Origin: a bacterium SCSIO 12741
Lineage (GTDB): Bacteria > Bacteroidota > Bacteroidia > Flavobacteriales_G > Salibacteraceae
Direction of reading: 5' to 3'
Length of the DNA stretch: 64,000 bases
Assembly (NCBI GenBank): GCA_024398055.1
Contig: CP073749.1
Coordinates: forward strand, 4,154,594 to 4,218,593
The notes beneath the pieces were generated by a model. That model worked only from the letters and a program-made list of their open reading frames with translations. It was not told the origin of the DNA and made no database searches. Position numbers and translations under genes: made by a program. Positions 54,493 to 62,280 of this stretch are shown piece after piece (the first letter of the stretch is position 1; each line of letters starts with the position of its first letter).

Positions 54493-55656
54493 CTAATTAA
54501 TTTCGATCTTCAATTTTTTGATTTCTTCATTTATCGCATCCATGCGCTGAACCTTTTCAATGGCCTTTTTTCTAAAGCTATTAGCAGGGTTGTTAGGGTC
54601 TCTGGAAATCACGCACCCCACTTCGGTATATTGCGTAAAGTCGCGCTGCCCACCAACCAGAATTCCAGTTAAATGAAAGTTTCTGGCTGAAAATACGGGC
54701 GCACCGGAATCTCCTTGAAATGCATCGAGGTTCGATTCGTATAAGTCTTTAGTAAGCATGCGCTGAACCTTGGCTTCGTCGGAGTATTTCATGGGCAGGC
54801 CCAATCCATGACCAAGCATGTACAAGGGTTGTCCTTTTTGGGCGGCTGGAGCGTGTCGATTGATGGTTTTGAGATCATACCAAGGTACATCTTTGTATAA
54901 TTCAATCAGGGCAAAGTCCTGGGTAAAGTTGTAACGGATAAGTCGAACTTCCTTGGCCCAAAAAACTTCCTCTGCCTTATGGTAGCGAGTTTTAGCCTCT
55001 GTGTGCAAACTTCTATTTTCGTTTGTATGCCGGTAGTTGAATACAAACCGATAATCATTCAGAATATCCTTATCCTTCAGCCGTTTTCCATTATTATAAA
55101 ATAGATGGCCAGCCGTTAGAATGGTTCTTTTTCCAATTAGCACCCCAGTAGCGCATTTAAAACTGGGTTGATCGGCAAAGCGTTCCTGACGGCAAATAAC
55201 TCGTTTGCCACCACCCTGTCGATCATAACGTTGTTCGAGATTAGTGGAGGGAAGCATCAAATGAGACTGGCCGTTTCTGTCATGTTTGGGTGCACGCATA
55301 ACGGCACAAACCTGTAAGGATTGTTTCATAATCTTTTGGATGACCTCTCTGGGTTTGCGCCTGAAAGTATAGTTGCCCATTTGGTATTTATTGTCCCAGA
55401 AGGCAAGATCTTCTATAGAATGAATATCTACGCGATTGTCTTTTTTGTTCAGGCTTTGAACCAGCTGTCGACTGGCTATACTTCCCAATAAGGCAGTGTA
55501 TTGGTGCAGAATCGCTGGATTGGTCGTTTGAAATAACCTTAACATATCCTCTGCCGCATTTTTACCTCGCGGCCGATCAGAGGACACAGCTTTACTTAAG
55601 TTTTCCACCTTGTCTTGAAAACTTTGGTGAAATGACATTAAATCAGAATTTCCCAT
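54493..55656 (-). CDS. Trypsin-like serine protease
   Basis: A 387-residue protein from the ATG at 55656. The protease triad is visible: His in RTILTAGHLFYN, Asp in DFALIELYKD, Ser in FQGDSGAPVFS. The N-terminal ~100 residues are helical without known domain. No signal peptide. Middle gene of a three-gene operon: a papain-like protease gene 78 bp upstream and a gene of unknown function 2 bp downstream. Confidence 0.8.
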   Translation of the reverse strand: MGNSDLMSFHQSFQDKVENLSKAVSSDRPRGKNAAEDMLRLFQTTNPAILHQYTALLGSIASRQLVQSLNKKDNRVDIHSIEDLAFWDNKYQMGNYTFRRKPREVIQKIMKQSLQVCAVMRAPKHDRNGQSHLMLPSTNLEQRYDRQGGGKRVICRQERFADQPSFKCATGVLIGKRTILTAGHLFYNNGKRLKDKDILNDYRFVFNYRHTNENRSLHTEAKTRYHKAEEVFWAKEVRLIRYNFTQDFALIELYKDVPWYDLKTINRHAPAAQKGQPLYMLGHGLGLPMKYSDEAKVQRMLTKDLYESNLDAFQGDSGAPVFSARNFHLTGILVGGQRDFTQYTEVGCVISRDPNNPANSFRKKAIEKVQRMDAINEEIKKLKIEIN

Positions 55657-55734
55657 GTTACAGTTCTTTTGAATAAAGATCAAGGAAATCAACAAGCCTT
55701 AGACTTCTTGCTGATTTCCTCTTTCATTTATGGT

Positions 55735-56652
55735 TTAAACACGAGCCCCAATGGTTCTGAGGTCCATATATTCCATTTGGTACATGGTCCACCAATCTCG
55801 GGTAAGCCCCTTGAGAACATAGTCGTATGGCAACCAGCCAAAACCGTCATCTCCCCAACCGGTTCCCCAGGAGTTTTGAAACAAAATGGCTCCTTTGGAA
55901 ATCATGCCATGCCCGTTGTCGATCTCGATGTTGTCATCGTAACCTACGGCAAGAACCGCATGTCCACCTCGACGACGATCTCGAGCGTGTGGAAATGGAA
56001 CCTTCCCAGTTGTTCTCGAGCGACTAATAGAACGATAAACAGAAAAGCCAAATACCATTGGAATCTTAAAGTTAACCATGGTTTTAACGGCACTGAGTAG
56101 TCGAGCTCCCTGGCGGTTGGAGTGATCGATACGAGCATAGCGCAACGCTTGAAAACTCTGTCCGAAAGAATAACAAAACGCAGAGGGTTCCACATCAAAC
56201 TGACCAATTCGATAGGGCCAATAAGTCTCGGGAGGCATGCCAAAAATGGCCAGGGCTCCAATAGTACTGCGATTGGTAGCACCCGTATCTCCGGTAAGTC
56301 CCATAAGGTTCCGAGTGGTTTTGTAGACAAACAGACGGGAGCCGTCGACAAACTCTCCATGTTTTTTGTTTTCCATGAACTCATAAAGACTCACAGCTGC
56401 CTGTGCCGTACAAGATCCCAGTGAACCTTGATTCATAACGGGTGAACAAAACGCTTTCATGTGAGACGCGCTCGGCAGGGTTAACTGAGAAAAGAAGCCA
56501 TCGTTATCCAAAACATCGGCATCTTGGTAGTGTTTGACCATTTCAGTATAACGGTCATCTTTAATTTGTTGCTCATCAGGATCTCCTAAAATGAAATCTC
56601 TAATGTCCGGTGCTTCTGGCGTCCAGCCAGAAAGATTGAATTCAGTTTCCAT
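55735..56652 (-). CDS. Papain-family (C1) cysteine protease
   Basis: A 305-residue protein. Catalytic Cys with its preceding Gln in VMNQGSLGSCTAQAA near residue 83, His in RGGHAVLAVGYDD near residue 230, Asn in FQNSWGTGWGDDGF near residue 262, the full set for C1A enzymes. No signal peptide, and only a short N-terminal stretch (residues 1-70) in place of a normal propeptide. It is the first gene of the protease operon. The absence of a signal suggests an intracellular function or export by an unconventional route. Confidence 0.85.
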   Translation of the reverse strand: METEFNLSGWTPEAPDIRDFILGDPDEQQIKDDRYTEMVKHYQDADVLDNDGFFSQLTLPSASHMKAFCSPVMNQGSLGSCTAQAAVSLYEFMENKKHGEFVDGSRLFVYKTTRNLMGLTGDTGATNRSTIGALAIFGMPPETYWPYRIGQFDVEPSAFCYSFGQSFQALRYARIDHSNRQGARLLSAVKTMVNFKIPMVFGFSVYRSISRSRTTGKVPFPHARDRRRGGHAVLAVGYDDNIEIDNGHGMISKGAILFQNSWGTGWGDDGFGWLPYDYVLKGLTRDWWTMYQMEYMDLRTIGARV

Positions 56653-56938
56653 GTTCTATTTTTTATAGGGTTTACAATAAGTTTCATATCCCGCCTTGAT
56701 GGCAACGGCGTTTAATTCAAAAGGGTAATGCATAGAAATAAGTTTAAATGTTTGCCCAAAATTCCTAATAGACAGCTCTTTAAGACTCACTCTTAGAACG
56801 TATATCGGTCCTCTTTTAGGGGTAAATGCCATCCCCTAAAGAGGGAGGTCGTCTAATGGATGAGTGCTTGAGAATGGCAACCAGGTCAGAGTAAAGGATT
56901 TGTTTATATTTATAAAGATCAACCCATTACCTAAACGA

Positions 56939-59353
56939 ATGGATCAGAAAAAAGCCATATCCTCACCGTCTATTCCATCTGAAAATGCCCTTGTTTATGG
57001 CTTCTTGACTCTCTATCTGCTGTTATCGCTGATTTGGCATTTTACCACTCATGCTCCATGGGATGATGACTGTGTGTCTCGCTACTACAACGTCGTTCAG
57101 GCAGCTGAAGACCCGGTTCATTTTGTAGAAGTTTGGAATCGGCCGCTATTTGTGTTGCTCTTTTTTATTCCTATGATGATTTCCAGGCATGGAGTATTAC
57201 TCATGGCCATTATTTCAGCCGGAGGGGCGTTTGCACTCTATAAAGCTGCTCGAAAACTGGAACTCAGACAGGCCTGGTTGGTGGTGCCTTTTTTACTTTT
57301 TGAAGCCTTTTTCTTTACCATTTCCAGAAGTGCGTTGGCGGAACCCCTGGCCACGGCTATTTTATGTTTTAGTCTTTGGTTCTATTATGAAAAGAGGTTC
57401 TTTTGGTTTGCTCTTGTGGGCTCTTTAATTCCCCTGGCCCGGTTGGAGATGTCGATTCTTTGGGTATTCTGGGCCTATGTACTCATTCGTGAGCGCCAAT
57501 GGAAATTCTTGTTTATGATGGGAATACCCATTGCTTGTTGGAGTTTGGCTGGAAGTCTTATTGAAGGCGGTGCATTTTGGTTGTATGATGAAACTTTGGG
57601 AAAGGAGAATTCTTCCAACCGATATGGACATACCACATTGGGTCACTATTTTCAGCGCTATATCTATGTTATTGGACCAGTCGTTTTCTATTTCCTATTC
57701 ATCGGAATGTTTCAACGAATTCGTAAGAAAACGGCCTCTTTTGCACTGGAAGGCCTGTTTATTCTTGGCTTTTGTGTTTACGTCCTCTTTTCGTGGAAAC
57801 TAAATCTTGGTCAGGCTGCGGGCTTTGTCCGGCATCTTGTCGTACTCTCCCCTATGGCAACACTTCTGGCCCTCTATGGCTTTGATTTTTGGTATACGGC
57901 CGCAACGGAGAAAAGAGGTTCTGTTGAGGACGAATCTGAATTCCAATGGGATGAAGAAAACGAACGTCAAAATCTGGCGAATAGGATTGAAGAAATTCAA
58001 TTGGAGGGAACAAGACGGAAAAGAAAAAGCAAGGCCATTCGCTACGAGATTCGAAAGGTGGAAAAAGAATTTGAAAAAAGGAAGCTGAAGCTAACCCAGC
58101 CTGCCAATGCCACCTCAAAAACTCGTTTTGTTCTTTCAGATCAAGCTTTTATACTTCTTATCACTTGCCTTATTCTATTGGTAACCTTGGCCTTCCATTC
58201 CCAGGAAATGCTCATTCACCACAACCTTACGGATGACAAAGATTACTTGCGGGCCATTTATTTGGGTGTTATTCTTCTGGTATTCCTATTTCTGATGTTC
58301 TATTCCAGAAAGCGAAGTATTTCGTCTAATTGGAGAAATGGAATGGCCTTATTTATGGGTGCAGTGGCTATTTCCTATACCCTGTTTACCGAACCACCCA
58401 ACAGCCACAATTCCGATGAGCGGGAAATGGTTCGAGCCTTTTCCGACTTGTATACTGATGGCTTTTTTGGAGACGAGAACATTTATACCAATCACTTCTA
58501 CTTCTTTTGGGCCAATGACATCTATCCCTATCAGGATCGTTTTCCAAGGTTGACTCAACAAAACATCGACGAGGCGCCCGATTCATCCTACATCATTTGG
58601 GAAAATCATTACAGCAACCGACTTATGGGCGATGTACCGGTTAGCCATTTTGAGGACAATCCGGATTACGTGGTCATTTTATTGGAAGACCTCCCCACTA
58701 CCCAATTCAGGATTTCGGCCTTTCAGAAGTTACCCAATGCTACTCCTTACCAAAAAATAGATATCTACAATCGCTTTTTGTCCATTAACCCTAATTTCAA
58801 AAGCCCTTACATCAACAGAGCTCGTGTGCTTCAGGAGGAGTATAACAAATATGAATTGGCCATTCAAGATTATGAAAGAGCCCTAGCTATCGATCCTGAT
58901 ATAGTATTCGTGCACTACAACATCGGTATGTGTTATTTTCACATGAATCAACTGCAAAAGGCCTACAAAAGCTTTTACCACAGTTATCAGCTCGACCCTG
59001 AATATGCCGATGCCTATTTCAACGCCGGTTTGATGAGTAATCGAATTGGTGATCATGGATTGGCCCTCGAAAACTACAACAAGGCCATTCGGTTAAACCC
59101 CAATTTGAACATAGCTCACTACAGCAGAGCTTATACCTTAGTTTCCATGGGCAGGCACCAAGAGGCCATTCCCGATTATGACTGGCTCATTGAACAAAAA
59201 ACGAGTTACATGAGAGACGCCTACTATTCCAGGGGGACCATTAAATGTTACTTAGGTCAAATAGATCAAGGGTGTGCCGATCTTCAAAAAGCGCTGCAAA
59301 TGAATCATGCTGAAGCGGCCTCTAAACTTAGCCAATACTGCGGCACTCCGTAA
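56939..59353 (+). CDS. Polytopic membrane protein (glycosyltransferase-like) with C-terminal TPR
   Basis: From the ATG at 56939 this is 804 residues. Residues 15-320 hold about nine membrane helices, with an early WDDDCVSRYYN acidic motif after helix 1, as in GT-C glycosyltransferases of the PMT/GT39 type. A strongly charged cytoplasmic coiled segment follows (about 340-410), then two more helices, a soluble part, and TPR units in the last ~200 residues (AIQDYERALAIDPDIVFVHYN). The donor and acceptor are unknown. Convergent with, and directly abutting, the next gene. Confidence 0.65.
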   Translation: MDQKKAISSPSIPSENALVYGFLTLYLLLSLIWHFTTHAPWDDDCVSRYYNVVQAAEDPVHFVEVWNRPLFVLLFFIPMMISRHGVLLMAIISAGGAFALYKAARKLELRQAWLVVPFLLFEAFFFTISRSALAEPLATAILCFSLWFYYEKRFFWFALVGSLIPLARLEMSILWVFWAYVLIRERQWKFLFMMGIPIACWSLAGSLIEGGAFWLYDETLGKENSSNRYGHTTLGHYFQRYIYVIGPVVFYFLFIGMFQRIRKKTASFALEGLFILGFCVYVLFSWKLNLGQAAGFVRHLVVLSPMATLLALYGFDFWYTAATEKRGSVEDESEFQWDEENERQNLANRIEEIQLEGTRRKRKSKAIRYEIRKVEKEFEKRKLKLTQPANATSKTRFVLSDQAFILLITCLILLVTLAFHSQEMLIHHNLTDDKDYLRAIYLGVILLVFLFLMFYSRKRSISSNWRNGMALFMGAVAISYTLFTEPPNSHNSDEREMVRAFSDLYTDGFFGDENIYTNHFYFFWANDIYPYQDRFPRLTQQNIDEAPDSSYIIWENHYSNRLMGDVPVSHFEDNPDYVVILLEDLPTTQFRISAFQKLPNATPYQKIDIYNRFLSINPNFKSPYINRARVLQEEYNKYELAIQDYERALAIDPDIVFVHYNIGMCYFHMNQLQKAYKSFYHSYQLDPEYADAYFNAGLMSNRIGDHGLALENYNKAIRLNPNLNIAHYSRAYTLVSMGRHQEAIPDYDWLIEQKTSYMRDAYYSRGTIKCYLGQIDQGCADLQKALQMNHAEAASKLSQYCGTP

Positions 59354-60007
59354 TCACTTAACCACTTCGTCGGGTAGAAATTTACCCCCAGATCGAGCAA
59401 AACGTTCATACCAGGGTTTGCGTTTTTTGTAATCTACCCAGCCAGGTTGAAAACATACACTGTCGTTAATGGCTACTTGAAAGCGAAAATCCAAATTGAT
59501 GGAATCCTTTTGCATGGGCACCATGTTGTATTGAATATTGGTTTGCCGTTCAAATCGGGAATAGCGTAAAGACTGAAAAGCATCTGTGGCTACAAGCAGG
59601 TCTTTGAGTTCGTTTTTACGGGCCAAAAGATTGGAATAATACAAGTTGTCTACCGAGTTTTCGGCTTGTGGCTCCACAATGATCTTGTCCGCAGGAATGC
59701 CCAGAAGCAAGGCATATTCCTTCATAATGCATCCCTCTACGTAGGGAGTATATACCGCATTTCCTGAAAAAATGATGTAGTCCGCAAAACCACGATCATA
59801 CAGATGCTTGGCCCATAGAAGTCTATAGAGCATTATTTCAGTCATTCCCTCTTGGTAATAGGGCGTTCCGGGAACTACCAGTACGTCGAAGGGTTTAACG
59901 GTTTGAGCATATTGATATCGGTTTACCGCGATCTTGTCATAATTCAGGGTTTTGCAGGATTGCAGCAAGATGAATATGGATAGGAAAAAGGCCCCATGCA
60001 GTCTCAT
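59354..60007 (-). CDS. YdcF/ElyC-type (DUF218) lipoprotein
   Basis: About 217 residues from the ATG at 60007, with a lipobox IFILLQSC at residues 11-18. DUF218-like core: DVLVVPGTPYYQEGMTEIM ... RLLWAKHLYDRGFADYIIFSG, then EYALLLGIPADKIIVEPQAENSVDN. Family members of this type act in envelope metabolism, for example in undecaprenyl phosphate carrier turnover in E. coli ElyC. The substrate here is unknown. Its stop codon abuts the stop of the convergent gene upstream. Confidence 0.75.
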   Translation of the reverse strand: MRLHGAFFLSIFILLQSCKTLNYDKIAVNRYQYAQTVKPFDVLVVPGTPYYQEGMTEIMLYRLLWAKHLYDRGFADYIIFSGNAVYTPYVEGCIMKEYALLLGIPADKIIVEPQAENSVDNLYYSNLLARKNELKDLLVATDAFQSLRYSRFERQTNIQYNMVPMQKDSINLDFRFQVAINDSVCFQPGWVDYKKRKPWYERFARSGGKFLPDEVVK

Positions 60008-60110
60008 AGAAAATCTGTTGAAGTTTAAGGTGTTTCTCAAATTTAGGGAAAGCCATGAAAAAAGGATACTAAGTCATAGACTATCTTAGTAGCCCAACAC
60101 CTAACCCATC

Positions 60111-60491
60111 ATGGATCTGATGACCTGCCTAAAATTCGCTCAATACCTAACTCACGAATGCGATCGCTGTTTGAGAGAAAGCGATATAGATGATGACCAA
60201 ATCAGCCGCTTAGCTATGGAGACCGAACGATTTCAAACCGATTGTTCACTATCTGACCTTCCTGCCGAATTGAAAGAACGGATTGCTTCCATTCACTTGG
60301 AATATGATCCGGACCAATTTTCTTGGGATACGGTTTGGATAATAATTGCCGTGTTTACAGTTGGAATTTGGGGGATCGCCTTGTTTTACCTAAGACAGGA
60401 AAGACGCAAATCTGCCATTCTCTCTCTTCGAGGGCAATTTGAAGGCATTCCTATGTTTATTCGACTCAACTATCCTGAAGTGGACAATTAA
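60111..60491 (+). CDS. Small membrane protein, unknown
   Basis: A 126-residue protein with one predicted membrane helix (FSWDTVWIIIAVFTVGIWGIALFYL) near residues 75-98, an acidic N-terminal half with two Cys pairs (MTCLKFAQYL, ECDRCLRESDID) and a basic tail after the helix. The ends of this gene and of the PycTM-like gene overlap by three bases in convergent orientation. No family recognised. Confidence 0.5.
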   Translation: MDLMTCLKFAQYLTHECDRCLRESDIDDDQISRLAMETERFQTDCSLSDLPAELKERIASIHLEYDPDQFSWDTVWIIIAVFTVGIWGIALFYLRQERRKSAILSLRGQFEGIPMFIRLNYPEVDN

Positions 60492-61111
60492 TACGGATAG
60501 AGCGGCTTGAGATATAATTCAGAAAGAATAAAAGCAAATCCTGAAAGCACAATGCCGATCATAAAAACCGTGTAGGCGATTCTTAGGTAACGGTATTTTT
60601 TTCCCAGAACTACTCCTAAGTAATAGATGTCTCGAATAAGGCTATCATAAAGATAATTGGCATCAGCCATCACTTCCCTCATGGCCCATTCGTAATCCTC
60701 TACCGGCATTTGGTGAAAGTTGCCAAAGAAGAGCAAGTTGTTCTTTTTCTGAATAACGTCTTCCTTGGAGAAAATCCCTTGGTTTACATGAGGCCGAGTG
60801 GCCAAAATGGCAATTACAATGGTAATTAAGCAGAATACCGTAAGCAGAACCGTAGCAATAACCAAGTAAGGATACTCCTCCAATTTTCGGAACATAACCG
60901 TGAACAAAATGGAGAGAATAATGGAATTAATCGAGATCAGAATGTTGGCCTTGTTATCGGCAATAGCACTGAGCTGCAAGTGATTTCTCGAGGTAGTACG
61001 AAACATGGTTTCAATCCCCCGGTCGGGTCTTAACTCCTTGTTCTTTTTGGCTTTAGCTTTAAGTTTTTCAACTTGTAGCTTCAGCTGTTCTATTTCTTCG
61101 TTTTCCGTCAT
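60488..61111 (-). CDS. PycTM-type membrane effector (Pycsar-family), without adjacent cyclase
   Basis: A 207-residue protein. After a short N-terminal coiled coil (EEIEQLKLQVEKLKAKAKKN) it has the characteristic stretch FRTTSRNHLQLSAIADNKANI near residue 37, two membrane helices (SIILSILFTVMFR and YLVIATVLLTVFCLITIVIAIL), a loop, and two more helices near the C-terminus. This layout matches the PycTM family, membrane effectors of Pycsar anti-phage systems, which are activated by cCMP or cUMP. No pyrimidine cyclase gene is next to it, so an anti-phage function here is unproven; standalone family members also occur. Confidence 0.8.
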   Translation of the reverse strand: MTENEEIEQLKLQVEKLKAKAKKNKELRPDRGIETMFRTTSRNHLQLSAIADNKANILISINSIILSILFTVMFRKLEEYPYLVIATVLLTVFCLITIVIAILATRPHVNQGIFSKEDVIQKKNNLLFFGNFHQMPVEDYEWAMREVMADANYLYDSLIRDIYYLGVVLGKKYRYLRIAYTVFMIGIVLSGFAFILSELYLKPLYPY

Positions 61112-61189
61112 TTTCTATTTATCGGGCAGCAATGCTGTTTTTTTGATAGTTTTTAAACTAATTTGGTGCAGGTACTCGTCTTTCAAGAA

Positions 61190-61197
61190 TACTTTTG
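61190..61197 (+). promoter_or_regulatory. Candidate -7 box
   Basis: TACTTTTG fits TAnnTTTG, about 45 bases before the start of the lipoprotein at 61243. Confidence 0.4.
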
Positions 61198-61242
61198 CGC
61201 TACAAATTAATGCACTTTCTTCTTTAAATACTCCTGCAGACT

Positions 61243-62280
61243 TTGAAATTGAAAAATAACAATTCCTATTCTATTGCTAATTGGGCCCTTTTTCTGGTTT
61301 GGTTTCCGGCTATTTTGATGGGAGCTTGTTCTACCCCTGCTCCGGCCGAAAATGAAGAGGAAAAGGTTAAACACGATACCGTTTACCTCGATACCAATAA
61401 GGTGGTTAAGGAACCCACGACACCACCACCTCCTCCTCCCAGAGAAACTACCCGAGCCGAAAAATATTATCTGATCACGGATAGTGCGAAATACATCTAC
61501 GATCTATATACCTACGATGTCAAAATTCGCCTTCCATACGTACTCGAAACGGTAAGCGGGCTTACCTGGATTGGAGACAATCATGTAGCTATGGTGGAAG
61601 ATGAAGGAGGCAAGGTTTATGAATATGATCTCCAGAAAAAGAAGATCACCCATAGTGTTGCTTTTAGTGCACCCGGAGACTTTGAAGGAATTGCCTGGAC
61701 CGGAGAGCACTACTACGCTGTGAAGAGTAATGGGGACTTATACCGGCTTCCCAAAACCGAGGAAAGTCGCGTTAAGCCCAAGAAAACAGAAACTCCCCTA
61801 TCTTCTCGCAACAACATTGAAGGGATCTGCTACGATGGAGATAAAAACAGATTGCTCATTATCACCAAGCAGACGGGTGATTTGAAAAAACAAAAGGTAA
61901 AAGGAAAAGCTGTGTTTGCCTTCAACCTGAAGAAGGAAAAATTCAAGCAAAAACCCGTACTAACGATTAATCAGGATAAGTTACTCGAGTTTTTTACGAC
62001 ACACCGGGATTTGGTTTATGATCCGGGAAGGGTAAAAATCAAACCTTCTGGTATTGCTATTCATCCGTTAAGCGGTCATTTCTACGTGTTGGCCTCTACG
62101 GGTAAAATCATGGTGGAAATGGATCGCAAAGGCGAAGTTGTTGCCACCTACCCTATTTCTCCCAATCTATTAATCCAACCTGAAGGAATATGCTTTGCTC
62201 CAAACGGTGACCTCTACATTGCCAGTGAAGGTCAAGGTGAACGAGGATACATTTTAAAATTCAAGGTCAAAGAAAAATGA
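61243..62280 (+). CDS. Lipoprotein with SdiA-regulated-type beta-propeller
   Basis: A 345-residue lipoprotein (lipobox ILMGAC near residue 28), with a proline-rich linker (TTPPPPPPRE), followed by a six-blade propeller of the SdiA-regulated type: SGLTWIGDNHVAMVEDEGG, DFEGIAWTGEHYYAV, EGICYDGDKNRLLII, SGIAIHPLSGHFYVL, EGICFAPNGDLYIASEG. These proteins are periplasmic or surface binders, in some cases phosphatase-like. The start is a TTG (no ATG lies in frame nearby). Its TGA overlaps the ATG of the next gene, so the two are coupled. Confidence 0.75.
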   Translation: MKLKNNNSYSIANWALFLVWFPAILMGACSTPAPAENEEEKVKHDTVYLDTNKVVKEPTTPPPPPPRETTRAEKYYLITDSAKYIYDLYTYDVKIRLPYVLETVSGLTWIGDNHVAMVEDEGGKVYEYDLQKKKITHSVAFSAPGDFEGIAWTGEHYYAVKSNGDLYRLPKTEESRVKPKKTETPLSSRNNIEGICYDGDKNRLLIITKQTGDLKKQKVKGKAVFAFNLKKEKFKQKPVLTINQDKLLEFFTTHRDLVYDPGRVKIKPSGIAIHPLSGHFYVLASTGKIMVEMDRKGEVVATYPISPNLLIQPEGICFAPNGDLYIASEGQGERGYILKFKVKEK

